Part shown: positions 46,130-54,174 of the stretch, one piece after another | Layout: each line of letters opens with the position of its first letter | Numbering within the stretch: position 1 is the stretch's first letter | Virus record (IMG/VR): IMGVR_UViG_3300033149_001352 | Span: 62,001-126,000 of that record | Length of the DNA stretch: 64,000 bases | Strand: one strand, 5' to 3' | Source of the DNA: a virus | The notes under the pieces: generated by a model | Told to the model about the DNA's origin: nothing | What the model saw: only the letters and a program-made list of their open reading frames with translations | Database searches by the model: none | Position numbers and translations under genes: made by a program

Positions 46130-47145
46130 TTATCCCCACTCTCAATTCTATCATATAATTTCATATAGTTATTAGTCATTATCTCCTTAGTAAAGTTGTG
46201 CTCTACCCATTTGCGACACTTACGAGGATCGATTAGGTCTACCATTTGCATGTAATCCTTAAACTCCTCTTCGGTGTTAGCTAAGAAGCCAGTCTTACCG
46301 TGTACAACAGTTTCCTTGAATACTCCTCTGTTCCAAGCTACTATAGGAGTACCAGACGCATTAGCTTCTGGTATAATCAAACCGAATGGCTCATTCCATG
46401 TATCTGAACATGGGAATATCAATGCCTTAGCATCTGACAGTAGTTTTCTTTTCTCTTCATGTGTTACGGGACCGTGATACCTCCACTTAGATCCAAGTCT
46501 GCATAGTTTTGCAACTTCAATTGCATATGGGGTTGGATCATCTTCTAGCATGCCACCAACCATATCAAGAGGAACGTCTAGTTCCCTACAATATCTTATA
46601 GCAGTTAGATTCCCCTTATCTGGGTGGGGTCTACCCATGAATATATATCTATCAGACTTGTCTGTCTTATAGTCGAATCTATCCAGGTCTATACCGTTGT
46701 ACACTACCTCTGAATTATATCCATACCTTTCTCTTATTCTATCTCTATGGTCCCTGGATATAGTTATCAGACAAGGATTAACTACTGGGTAGAGTATAGA
46801 GTCGGGGCAATGTAAGGTAGAACAATACCTATTGTCATCCTCAAACTCAGATAGGAATTGATATATTAACTTCTGGTGAGAGTGATCATGAATTATGTCT
46901 GCCTGTTCTGCATAGGGGAGGTACTTTAACAGAGCTATATTCTCATCCCATTTATTAGTATTAACATCTACTGTAGGAACAAGAGTAATACCATCTGGCA
47001 ATTCACTACCTTGAGGAGCAGCTACTGTAACGTCATATCCTTTATCATGTAGGGAGGTAGCTAAATCATATACAATCATCTCCAGTCCACCGTAGTGGTC
47101 TGGAGGTACCTTAAGGCAGGCTGTGCTTATTAGCATAATATTCAT
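46123..47145 (-). CDS. GT4-family glycosyltransferase
   Basis: 340 aa. PPDHYGGLEMIVYDL at the N-terminus, DIIHDHSH, LITISRDHR, FMGRPHPDKGN and the closing EPFGLIIPEANASGTPIVAW (E.x7.E). First gene of the glycan cassette, driven by the divergent palindrome promoter at 47176. It has no Shine-Dalgarno-like site directly before the ATG, unlike the structural genes. Confidence 0.9.
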   Translation of the reverse strand: MNIMLISTACLKVPPDHYGGLEMIVYDLATSLHDKGYDVTVAAPQGSELPDGITLVPTVDVNTNKWDENIALLKYLPYAEQADIIHDHSHQKLIYQFLSEFEDDNRYCSTLHCPDSILYPVVNPCLITISRDHRDRIRERYGYNSEVVYNGIDLDRFDYKTDKSDRYIFMGRPHPDKGNLTAIRYCRELDVPLDMVGGMLEDDPTPYAIEVAKLCRLGSKWRYHGPVTHEEKRKLLSDAKALIFPCSDTWNEPFGLIIPEANASGTPIVAWNRGVFKETVVHGKTGFLANTEEEFKDYMQMVDLIDPRKCRKWVEHNFTKEIMTNNYMKLYDRIESGDKW

Positions 47146-47175
47146 TATATTTCATGTTATTTGTTATGTACAATT

Positions 47176-47193
47176 CTAATAAACGTTTATTAG
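47176..47193. promoter_or_regulatory. 18-bp perfect palindrome with divergent TATA boxes
   Basis: CTAATAAACGTTTATTAG reads the same on both strands and presents TTTATTAG-type TATA elements outward: about 40 nt before the ATG at 47231 (plus, head genes) and about 35 nt before the ATG at 47145 (minus, glycan genes). A shared bidirectional promoter, possibly also a regulator site. Confidence 0.75.
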
Positions 47194-47230
47194 ACCTAGG
47201 GCACTTTAGATATTACAGAGGGAGAGACCT

Positions 47231-48913
47231 ATGATTCAAGATGCTCTAGAGAGTATACTAGCAGAAACTCTTGCTCAGTTAGAAGAAGCAACTAAGACAA
47301 GGGAATCTTTAGCTTTCTATACTGAGATAGAACATGATCAGGGCAGACCTATAGTTATCACCGGCGTTGCTTTAGCTGAAGGGGATTGGCATGGAGTAAG
47401 ATATACAGCAGACGAAATCAAGAAAGCAGCTAACTCCTTGAAGAACCTTAAGCTGATGGTGGAACACTCTAAGACATTTGAATTCTCTGGTGAACCAGTA
47501 GGTAAAGTAACTCATGTAGAATGGGATGATATGCTACATGCACTTAAGTTTAAGGCTGTAGTTACTAATGCTGAAGCAAGGGAATTGGTGCGTAGAGGAC
47601 ACCTGAAGTCTGTATCTGTACAGACATATGTTGATAAGGTTCCTACTGACTCATTGCCAATTGCTAAGAACCTGATGTTTGTTGAGTTATCTCTGGTATC
47701 TGAGCCAGCATGTGAGACATGCAACATCTTCCACTGGGAATCTCTCTCAAAGAATAAGGAGGATAATAATATGGAGAACCTAGCAGTATGGAGTACTGCT
47801 TATATAAACGATCTCCCAGACTCCTCATTTGCTTACATCGAACCAGGTGGAAGCAAAGATAGTGAAGGAAAGACTACACCACGGAAACTAAGACATCTGC
47901 CATACAAGGACAAAGACGGGAAGATTGATGAAGTACACCTTAGAAATGCTCTTGCAAGACTACCACAGACCAATATATCATCTAGTGCGAAGGCAAGTGC
48001 ACGCAGAAAGCTGTGTGCAGCAGTGGAGTCATGGAACAGGACTCACACGAAGAAGATACGCAGTAGTGTGTGTGGGACAGAGAGCAATAGCTTAGATGCA
48101 CTTAAGGATATGTCAGAAGAGGAACTAAGAGCTGTTATCGATACAGTAGTTCTGAAGATCATGGAGACTCTTAAGGGAGGAACAGATGAACCACTGAGGA
48201 TAGTATGCGAGTTCTGTACGGAGGGAACAGAACCACTGTGGTTCCTGTCTATGGATGAGTACGAGGAGCATCTTAAGACGCAGCACCCCGAAGAGTACAT
48301 TAAGATGCTTAAACAGGGTAAGTTTCAGGTAACTGGACCAACAGACGATAGAGTTTCAGAACCATCAGAGCCTGGTAATCCAACTCTAAGTAGCGAACCA
48401 GAGGGTTTATCTTCGACCACTGATTCAGATACATCAGATACGGAGGTAAATCAATTGAGTCAAACAGATGGAATTACTGGAGATGGAGACCCTACACAGC
48501 CTACTGAGCCAAGTGAGCCGACTGAGCCGACAGAACCTACTCAGGAGCCAGTGTCTGAGCCATCAGAACCAGCAGAACCTACAGTAACAGCTGAACCTGC
48601 TCCAAGTGAGCCCGTTAAGGAGGATAGAGTTGTAGAACGTGTTATAGAGAGGGTGATATATGTACCACAGACAGCAGCACCAGCTGCTCCCCTACCAACT
48701 GTACCTGTAACCGGTACACAGACAACTGTTCAGGAACCTGCACCCACAGAGCCTTCTACACCGGCTGAGCCAGCAGTTTCAGAGCCAGCTCCTGCTGAGC
48801 CCTCTGAGCCAGCTAAATCAGTTGACCCCTATGAGGCTACTAAGGATCTGTCTATTGGTGAGTTGATCCATATCCTATATAGTAGGAAAGAGGAGCTACC
48901 TGAAGCGGACTGA
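47231..48913 (+). CDS. prohead protease fused to scaffold-like extension
   Basis: 560 aa, GGGAGAGA before the ATG. Residues 1-170 match HK97/U35-type prohead proteases: MVEH (H79), LKSVSVQTY (Ser at about 127-129) and VELSLVSEPAC. Residues about 189-275 hold a helical domain (AYINDLPDSSFAYIEPGG, LRNALARLPQT) seen in many phage proteins. Residues about 333-360 look like a C2H2 finger (CEFC...HLKTQH). A Pro/Glu/Thr/Ser linker and a short C-terminal helix follow. Likely protease plus scaffold in one chain, acting before the capsid gene. Confidence 0.85.
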   Translation: MIQDALESILAETLAQLEEATKTRESLAFYTEIEHDQGRPIVITGVALAEGDWHGVRYTADEIKKAANSLKNLKLMVEHSKTFEFSGEPVGKVTHVEWDDMLHALKFKAVVTNAEARELVRRGHLKSVSVQTYVDKVPTDSLPIAKNLMFVELSLVSEPACETCNIFHWESLSKNKEDNNMENLAVWSTAYINDLPDSSFAYIEPGGSKDSEGKTTPRKLRHLPYKDKDGKIDEVHLRNALARLPQTNISSSAKASARRKLCAAVESWNRTHTKKIRSSVCGTESNSLDALKDMSEEELRAVIDTVVLKIMETLKGGTDEPLRIVCEFCTEGTEPLWFLSMDEYEEHLKTQHPEEYIKMLKQGKFQVTGPTDDRVSEPSEPGNPTLSSEPEGLSSTTDSDTSDTEVNQLSQTDGITGDGDPTQPTEPSEPTEPTEPTQEPVSEPSEPAEPTVTAEPAPSEPVKEDRVVERVIERVIYVPQTAAPAAPLPTVPVTGTQTTVQEPAPTEPSTPAEPAVSEPAPAEPSEPAKSVDPYEATKDLSIGELIHILYSRKEELPEAD

Positions 48914-48918
48914 TAGAG

Positions 48919-49167
48919 ATGAAGCCAGAAGAAGAGTTGGAGTTGCTTAGACTTAAGCTAAAGATACTTGAGCTTGAGAAAGAGAAGGAACTCTCCAAGT
49001 CTCAGAACATTGAGGAGTTAGTGGACAACGAACCTGCACCTATTGTGTTACAAGGTATGAGGAGACGTTACATAACTCGAGAAGAGTTGGATAAGCTAAC
49101 ACCCGGTGAGCTGTTCATCTTGGCAAGAAGGAAAGGCATTCCTGTAGAGAGCATATTCCCTATATAG
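48919..49167 (+). CDS. small helical protein in the head operon
   Basis: 82 aa, almost all helical at the N-terminus (EELELLRLKLKILELEKEKE, a coiled coil) with a C-terminal segment TREELDKLTPGELFILARR. It lies five bases past the protease stop. Possibly a scaffold or decoration helper. No family recognised. Confidence 0.6.
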   Translation: MKPEEELELLRLKLKILELEKEKELSKSQNIEELVDNEPAPIVLQGMRRRYITREELDKLTPGELFILARRKGIPVESIFPI

Positions 49168-49215
49168 TTCCAGACACCACTTTCTATGTTATTTAGAAGT
49201 TAGAGCTAGGATATT

Positions 49216-49224
49216 GTTTTATTC
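49216..49224 (+). promoter_or_regulatory. TATA-like box before the capsid gene
   Basis: GTTTTATTC about 40-48 nt before the ATG at 49264, followed by AGGAGGGAGAGA. Would let the capsid gene be transcribed separately at high level. Confidence 0.45.
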
Positions 49225-49263
49225 TAGTTAGGTATATTTAGTAACAGGAGGGAGAGACAACAA

Positions 49264-50373
49264 ATGTACTCACTGAAGTCCCTTGAGGAACTACAGCTGA
49301 AAACCTCAGACATAACTGATATTCTCCCTAAGAGAATGTCTGATTTTGTTGAGCAGGAAGCTCGTAGGGTGAGGTATGGTAGACAACTACTCAGGATGAA
49401 TACCCAGCTACTGGGTACGAAGGGTAGATCAGTTCACCTGCCAAAAAGGGGAAGTATCAGTGCTGTAAGGCTGTCTGAAGCATCCACTCCGACCGAGCAG
49501 AACGTTAGTTGGGCAACCACTGAGGTTACTCCTTTTAAGTTAGGTAGCCAGCTCTACATCACTCAGGAGTCTATTGACGGAACTGAGATAGATGTGATAA
49601 ACGGTTCCATCGAAGAGACAGGTATAGCCCTGGCTGTTAAGGAAGATGATGAAATCTTCTCTGAGATGCTGGGTCGTCAACCTGATCCAGTTGCCGATGG
49701 GAACGGTATATGGACCTGGACTGCAGAGGCTGATAACTTCACTGGTGACGGTACAACAACTAAGTTCACTCTGTCTAACAGTCCCGTTATTGAGATGTCT
49801 ACGGTTACTGTTAACGCTGTAGCAACTACTGCGTTTACTGTAGACTATTATGACGGTGAGATAAACTTCACTACTGCGCCGACCTCTGGTCATGCAATTG
49901 TAGTGAACTACTGGTATTCAGAGAGAACGAATTACCAGCGTGCCAACACCGCAGCTTCCTTCAAGTATGAAGACATCGTAGCTGCTAAGACAACCATGAG
50001 ATCTAACAAGATAGCGTGTGACGTCGTGGTTCTGAATCCCGACGAATACGCAGACATCCTGTTGGACAGCAGGTTTGTTGATGTCAGTCAGTATGGTTCT
50101 CGTGAAGGAATACTGAATGGTGAGATAGGGCAAATCGCCGGTGTTAAGGTTCTTGTAACAACTGCTATGCCTTCGGGTACTGCTCTGTTCCTTGCAACAA
50201 CAAGGGCAGGATGGTACGTCCTGAAGAGAAACGTAGATGTTAAGAGGAAGGAAAGTCAGGAAACTGACTCATACAAGTTCTTCTTCTACTTCGAGTTTGC
50301 TCCAAAGATTACCGATGACAATGCGGTCGTAGTGTCTGTTAACCACGCCAGCAACGCAGCAGATATAGCCTAA
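49264..50373 (+). CDS. HK97-fold major capsid protein
   Basis: 369 aa, AGGAGGGAGAGA before the ATG. The N-terminal helical part (ITDILPKRMSDFVEQEARR), then GSISAVRLSEASTPTEQN, then helix DIVAAKTTMRSN followed by VVVLNPDEYADILLDSRF and GQIAGVKVLVTTAMPSGTAL (the P-domain/E-loop order of HK97-type capsids) is clear. A beta-rich insertion at about 150-220 (FTGDGTTTKFTLSN) is extra. Located directly after the protease, as usual. Most abundant protein expected. Confidence 0.9.
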   Translation: MYSLKSLEELQLKTSDITDILPKRMSDFVEQEARRVRYGRQLLRMNTQLLGTKGRSVHLPKRGSISAVRLSEASTPTEQNVSWATTEVTPFKLGSQLYITQESIDGTEIDVINGSIEETGIALAVKEDDEIFSEMLGRQPDPVADGNGIWTWTAEADNFTGDGTTTKFTLSNSPVIEMSTVTVNAVATTAFTVDYYDGEINFTTAPTSGHAIVVNYWYSERTNYQRANTAASFKYEDIVAAKTTMRSNKIACDVVVLNPDEYADILLDSRFVDVSQYGSREGILNGEIGQIAGVKVLVTTAMPSGTALFLATTRAGWYVLKRNVDVKRKESQETDSYKFFFYFEFAPKITDDNAVVVSVNHASNAADIA

Positions 50374-50383
50374 GCTCTATAGT

Positions 50384-50423
50384 TCCTCATTTATTTAATT
50401 GAGGACTCTGCTCCTGAGAGGAG
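50384..50423 (+). terminator. double hairpin after the capsid gene
   Basis: TCCTCA...TGAGGA (50384-50405) and CTCCT-GAG-AGGAG (50411-50423) follow the capsid stop by 11 nt. Likely ends or attenuates capsid transcription. Confidence 0.55.
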
Positions 50424-50483
50424 TTGGGTCTAACACCTATTCTTAATATAACATACCATCCGTTTTATTCCATGTTTTGTACA

Positions 50484-50490
50484 TTTATAT
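50484..50490 (+). promoter_or_regulatory. TATA-like box for the AbrB-like gene
   Basis: TTTATAT, 33-39 nt before the ATG at 50523, with AGGTGAT as ribosome site; AGGTGAT matches the 3' end of archaeal 16S rRNA well. Confidence 0.55.
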
Positions 50491-50522
50491 TCTAGGGTAC
50501 TGTATTACATGTAGGTGATAAG

Positions 50523-50783
50523 ATGCCAGGCGAAATAGGTAAAGGTCAACAGTGGGAGGGCGCAAGCGAGCGTGTGTCACAGCTATTCTTCTGGATAGGT
50601 CAGGTAGATGGTTCTGGTAGGGTTACTATTCCATCTACTCTCAGGACATTATTGGGTATTAGTAGCAGTGACTATGTGAGATGTCACGTCACTAAGTTGA
50701 GTGGTGTCCCATCTGGGGAGACTGCTGAAACCATACATGACCCGGTACATGCTGCAAAGCAAAGAAGGCACGTGGATGAGTAG
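50523..50783 (+). CDS. AbrB/SpoVT-type transcription regulator
   Basis: 86 aa. The segment GQVDGSGRVTIPSTLRTLLGISSSDYVRCHV is the swapped-hairpin AbrB DNA-binding fold (the GRVTIP turn is diagnostic; here written by position and the motif GRVTIP). Common in archaea. It has its own TATA box and is enclosed by hairpin terminators on both sides, so it is transcribed alone within the head operon. May regulate late genes or the host. Confidence 0.8.
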   Translation: MPGEIGKGQQWEGASERVSQLFFWIGQVDGSGRVTIPSTLRTLLGISSSDYVRCHVTKLSGVPSGETAETIHDPVHAAKQRRHVDE

Positions 50784-50801
50784 TTCCGCTAGTAGCGAAC
50801 A

Positions 50802-50823
50802 TAAAGCCTAGTAAATGGCTTTA
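50802..50823 (+). terminator. hairpin after the AbrB-like gene
   Basis: Perfect 7-bp stem TAAAGCC (50802-50808) and GGCTTTA (50817-50823), 19 nt past the stop codon. An additional short stem (CGCT/AGCG) lies before it. Confidence 0.55.
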
Positions 50824-50833
50824 TCCCAGACTC

Positions 50834-50842
50834 TTTATATTT
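50834..50842 (+). promoter_or_regulatory. TATA-like box for the connector/tail operon
   Basis: TTTATATTT, 32-40 nt before the ATG at 50874, followed by AGGAGAGA. The following genes (50874 to about 53099) are closely spaced, so it may drive them all. Confidence 0.55.
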
Positions 50843-50873
50843 CCTTAACATTATTCTTTTATAGGAGAGACAG

Positions 50874-51518
50874 ATGACTAGTGGAAGATATTGTACAGCA
50901 CACGACGTTAGAACGTTTACTGGACTATCTAGAGTAGATGCTGATGACTTGGATTTAGAGGATTTCCTTGATCCGGCTACTAAAGCAGTTATTGAGCAGA
51001 TAACAGTAAGCAAGGATTGGGAAATACTCAGCGGTACTGAAGATAGCACCATATGGTATACTACTAAGTATCCTATAGCAGATGTAGATGGTGATAATAC
51101 TGTGGATACCTCTGACGTAAAGATATATGAATGGTCTGATGTCAATGATGCCAGTACAAAGTCTGAGATTACGTCATTTACTGTTACGGCTAGTGAAGGT
51201 AAGATAACATTGACTACTGCAGCTGCATATGATACCATCACTGCTAACTACAGATATTATCCAAATCAGGTGGACTTAGATCTACTTAAGCACCTAACTG
51301 CTCTATACTGTGGATATCTGTATACATTTACCAAGTGGGTATGGATACCCGATACCTATCAGCTGGGTCCTGTTAGAGCTAGGAACCTAATACCCATGTG
51401 GGAGAAGATATACAAAGAGTATGTAAGATTACTACAGCTAGTTCAGAAGAGACAGTATGCTGTCAGGGAACCCTACATAAAGAAATCTCTGGAGTCTATG
51501 GATAAGGTGGTTAGATAA
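50874..51518 (+). CDS. head-tail adaptor (connector) protein
   Basis: 214 aa. N-terminal helix with YCTAHDVRTFTGLSRVD, typical of gp6/gp15-like adaptors (T..dV....G), a beta-rich insertion at about 40-125, then helices (LLKHLTALYCGYLYTFTKW, MWEKIYKEYVRLLQLV). Position directly after capsid genes supports it. Forms the ring below the portal; the portal gene is not in the window. Confidence 0.65.
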   Translation: MTSGRYCTAHDVRTFTGLSRVDADDLDLEDFLDPATKAVIEQITVSKDWEILSGTEDSTIWYTTKYPIADVDGDNTVDTSDVKIYEWSDVNDASTKSEITSFTVTASEGKITLTTAAAYDTITANYRYYPNQVDLDLLKHLTALYCGYLYTFTKWVWIPDTYQLGPVRARNLIPMWEKIYKEYVRLLQLVQKRQYAVREPYIKKSLESMDKVVR

Positions 51519-51586
51519 TGGATCTAAACTACTTATTTCTGGTATCAGAGTCGACAGCTCTATGGTATGGAGGATAAAGGAAAGGA

Positions 51587-51997
51587 ATGACTACTATCAA
51601 CCTAGATATACTAATGAGACGCCTGCTACGACAGACAATTACAATAAGTAAGCTTACTGAAGTTGAGACTTCTGCTCCTTATGGTTCAGTGAGGAGAACT
51701 AGGACAGACTATGATGTTAGAGGAGCGGTATATACCAATCCCATGGAGTACAGTTACTGGACTACTTTAGGTGGGATGGACTATGGTGAAGCTAGAGGTT
51801 TCTTCTTCAAAGAATATGAGAAGGACACGGGAGAACCTCCACATGGAGTCCCTGAACCAGAGAATCTCATTGTTATAGAAGAGTCTGATTGGGTTACTGA
51901 TGAAAATGGAGTAGAGTGGGAGATTACTAGGCTAAACTATCATACAGAGTGGGGCTATACCGTAGTAGAAGCTATACTGAGGAGGAGAACTGCATAA
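51587..51997 (+). CDS. head-closure (stopper) protein
   Basis: 136 aa, AAGGAAAGGA before the ATG. A short helix then strands: ITISKLTEVETSAPYGSVRR, DVRGAVYTNP, LIVIEESDWVTDENGVEWEI, YTVVEAILRR, the beta-barrel order of SPP1 gp16/HK97 stopper proteins. Ends by TAATG overlap with the next gene. A 19-codon ORF between 51518 and 51577 (TAATG-coupled) is possible but not counted. Confidence 0.65.
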   Translation: MTTINLDILMRRLLRQTITISKLTEVETSAPYGSVRRTRTDYDVRGAVYTNPMEYSYWTTLGGMDYGEARGFFFKEYEKDTGEPPHGVPEPENLIVIEESDWVTDENGVEWEITRLNYHTEWGYTVVEAILRRRTA

Positions 51998-52629
51998 TGG
52001 GTGGTATAGAGTTTACATTTACTCCTGTGCCGGTAAAGCCCAAGAGGAGTAGACAACCAAATAGTAAGTGGAGAATGTTTGCAGATGCATTTGCTACATT
52101 TAGAGGCACTCTTCCCCACCGTATGAAGGCTAGGTCGAATACAAAGAGGTTGGAACTGATACGATGGTTAGAGGAACAGGAACCAGAACTAAAGGGAGCG
52201 TACACTTCAACTCTACTAGACTGGTCGAAGGGACATGAGATACAGATAAGGTGTAGGACTGAGTTAGCAGAGGCTGTAGCTAGAAAGCAGTTTGGTTATC
52301 CAGATAGACCAGGAGACGCACCTAAACCTATTACGTTCACCTCACCTGAGAAGATAGCTGAGGTACTGTCAGAGATGTTGACAGAAAGGGCGGTGTGGGA
52401 AGCTATGGGCAAGTACAGAGGAACTGGTAGGAGTAATCCCTTTGGGAAGGCAGCAGAAGAGAAGTTACTTAGAGAAGGTAAACTGATAAGACGTGGACCT
52501 ATCGGTGGTTCTCCAGGTACTCGTTATATAGACACTATGATACAAAACAGACTACCCGATATTAGGGAGAACTTTGCGTCTGTTGTAAGGAAGACCTTCA
52601 GGGATTCCTTTAGGAAGGTGATCAAATGA
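51997..52629 (+). CDS. neck/tail-completion protein
   Basis: 210 aa from ATG 51997, overlapping the previous stop (TAATG); the longer frame inside the stopper gene is rejected. The basic helical protein (KRSRQPNSKWRMFADAFATF, LRKLIRRGPIGGSPGTRYID-like C-terminal region at about 165-195, RENFASVVRKTFRDSFRKV) resembles HK97 gp10-type neck proteins. Position between stopper and terminator agrees. Confidence 0.6.
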   Translation: MGGIEFTFTPVPVKPKRSRQPNSKWRMFADAFATFRGTLPHRMKARSNTKRLELIRWLEEQEPELKGAYTSTLLDWSKGHEIQIRCRTELAEAVARKQFGYPDRPGDAPKPITFTSPEKIAEVLSEMLTERAVWEAMGKYRGTGRSNPFGKAAEEKLLREGKLIRRGPIGGSPGTRYIDTMIQNRLPDIRENFASVVRKTFRDSFRKVIK

Positions 52630-53099
52630 GCTTCTTTAGAACTAACATTAGTGGATTGGTAACATATCTTAGGAGCAATTGTACACCAGTTGGTATTAAC
52701 AAGACACAAGAACTGTTCTATGTTGGATACCCTCGTTACGATCCTGTTGAGTTCCCATTAGTAGCCATAACTCAGGGTGGTGGATCCGGTGACAGGATGT
52801 CTATGGGTGATCAGGGAAATAGATATACTGAAATATATCAGGTAGATATTTATACAGACTCTGATGCTGAGGCTGATATTGGTGGTGGAGTCTACTACAC
52901 ACAGAATGAACTTGTTAACTATATTGGAGCAGAGATCAACAGTACCATTAGGGATGAGAGATGTACCATAACTGATACGCTCAATTGGATAGATATATGG
53001 ATATCAGCTCCACCGAGGATTATGCCTTACAATGAGGACTTAGATCTGTATAGAGGTATAATGAGATTAACAATACAGTACAACGATCCTAAGACATAG
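52626..53099 (+). CDS. tail terminator protein
   Basis: 157 aa, ATGA overlap with the gene before. Helix (ISGLVTYLRSNC), then PLVAITQGGGSGDRMSMG, EIYQVDIYTDSDAEADI, helix (LVNYIGAEINSTI) and strands ending MRLTIQYND match the alpha/beta fold of lambda gpU/SPP1 gp17 terminators. It caps the tail tube. Confidence 0.65.
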   Translation: MSFFRTNISGLVTYLRSNCTPVGINKTQELFYVGYPRYDPVEFPLVAITQGGGSGDRMSMGDQGNRYTEIYQVDIYTDSDAEADIGGGVYYTQNELVNYIGAEINSTIRDERCTITDTLNWIDIWISAPPRIMPYNEDLDLYRGIMRLTIQYNDPKT

Positions 53100-53110
53100 G
53101 GATATTCTTA

Positions 53111-53117
53111 TTTATAT
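53111..53117 (+). promoter_or_regulatory. TATA-like box before the tail tube gene
   Basis: TTTATAT, 38-44 nt before the ATG at 53155, followed by AGGAGGGAGAGA. Same geometry as the capsid gene promoter, fitting another abundant protein. Confidence 0.55.
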
Positions 53118-53154
53118 CGGAAGTACTTAGAATTATAGGAGGGAGAGATTTAGT

Positions 53155-53601
53155 ATGTCTCAATGGCAAACCATGACCAAGTCCTATAAGGGAGTTAACG
53201 CAAAGATATACATCCCAGAAGTAGATAGTGTATATCCCTGTGCTTATGCCGAGAGCGCATCAGTAGATATAGCATCTAACATAGAGGGTGCATATACACT
53301 AGGTTCAGGTGCTGCGGCTACTATGACTGCTGGCAATATCGAGATCAGTGGAACTCTATCTGGCTATTGGATTGATACTGAGTTTATTCAATTGATGCAG
53401 AGAGATGCATGTTGGGCAATGTCTCAGGAGTTTACAATGCTATTCTATTCGAACCAGTGTCAGGCATCTGGTGCACCTTATATGAGATTGACTGGTTGTA
53501 AGGCAGATGGACTATCGTTTGACTTTAGCCAAGATGGATTCCTAATGCACGATCTGGACTTTGTCTGTACGGACTGGGCATACGGTACTTACACTGCGTA
53601 A
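53155..53601 (+). CDS. major tail tube protein
   Basis: 148 aa, strong ribosome site. Mostly strands (NAKIYIPEVDSVYPCAYAESASVDI, AGNIEISGTLSGYWI, FTMLFYSNQCQ, GLSFDFSQDGFLMHDLDFVC), as expected of a tube-forming beta-sandwich; a helix-like segment (TEFIQLMQRDAC) lies in the middle. Position between the terminator and the chaperones and its own promoter support it. Confidence 0.75.
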   Translation: MSQWQTMTKSYKGVNAKIYIPEVDSVYPCAYAESASVDIASNIEGAYTLGSGAAATMTAGNIEISGTLSGYWIDTEFIQLMQRDACWAMSQEFTMLFYSNQCQASGAPYMRLTGCKADGLSFDFSQDGFLMHDLDFVCTDWAYGTYTA

Positions 53602-53647
53602 GTTCCTTATCCCTAACTAAATACTCTCTAAATGAAAGGTGAAAGAG

Positions 53648-54013
53648 ATGAGTAAAGAAGGAAATATACTGACACTGGATGAGCTTCTTGGTAGAGATGA
53701 GGACAGGACCAAGACAGTCTTTGTTGAGGAGCTTGGTGGTTCTATAGTCATTCGTAAACTAACCCTAGGAGATCTGGCTAAGGTCAATGCCTTTAATAGA
53801 TCTAAGGGTTGGGAAGATGATGATATGCGTAGCACCATCGGCATCATACAAAGGGGTGTTGCTAATCCCGAGATGCAGTACTCACAGGTAGAATCCCTAC
53901 CTATCCGAAAGGCAACAGCCATCGTCAGTGCAATAACTGACTTTGCAGGCTGGACACCTGAGGCATTGGAGTCAGCCAGAAATTTATCAGATCAGACGAC
54001 GGAGTCTACTTAG
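53648..54013 (+). CDS. tail assembly chaperone (G-type)
   Basis: 121 aa from ATG 53648, with AGGTGA five bases upstream (a GTG three codons earlier is possible). The acidic N-terminus and VIRKLTLGDLAKVNAFNRSKG then LPIRKATAIVSAITDFAG are the pattern of gpG-like chaperones that coat the tape measure during tail assembly. The last codons overlap a -1 frame that continues (see the next entry). Confidence 0.75.
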   Translation: MSKEGNILTLDELLGRDEDRTKTVFVEELGGSIVIRKLTLGDLAKVNAFNRSKGWEDDDMRSTIGIIQRGVANPEMQYSQVESLPIRKATAIVSAITDFAGWTPEALESARNLSDQTTEST

Positions 54014-54174
54014 TAATAGCCACTATGCTCCACGCTGGGTGGACTTACGAGTACATGGCTAGTTTAGATGCTGTACAGTTAGTAGCTGCTGTAGAAGCGT
54101 ATGCCAGAACAAAGGAAGAAGAGATAAATCTCATGGCATCGTTACTAGGAGTGAAAATGAAGGGAGGGAGATAG
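53648..54174 (+). CDS. tail assembly chaperone G-T fusion by -1 frameshift
   Basis: The -1 frame is open from 53962 to TAG at 54172-54174 and has no good start of its own before ATG 54025. It encodes IRSDDGVYLVIATMLHAGW and a helical, acidic end (VAAVEAYARTKEEEINLM). Slipping at A AAT TTA (53980-53986) would yield a 175-aa product: 113 residues of G then 62 residues of T. The layout is the classic lambda gpG-GT arrangement just upstream of the tape measure gene, which begins one base after the stop. Confidence 0.75.
53980..53986 (+). promoter_or_regulatory. -1 ribosomal frameshift site AAATTTA
   Basis: The heptamer A AAT TTA is in the correct register of the zero frame (AAT at 53981-53983, TTA at 53984-53986), fitting X XXY YYZ. 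The same heptamer is used by avian retroviruses for gag-pol. It lies inside the overlap of the G and T frames. Confidence 0.75.

Noticed and set aside
51518-51577. 19-codon ORF between adaptor and stopper genes
   Set aside because: TAATG overlap is suggestive, but it is too short and has no other support.
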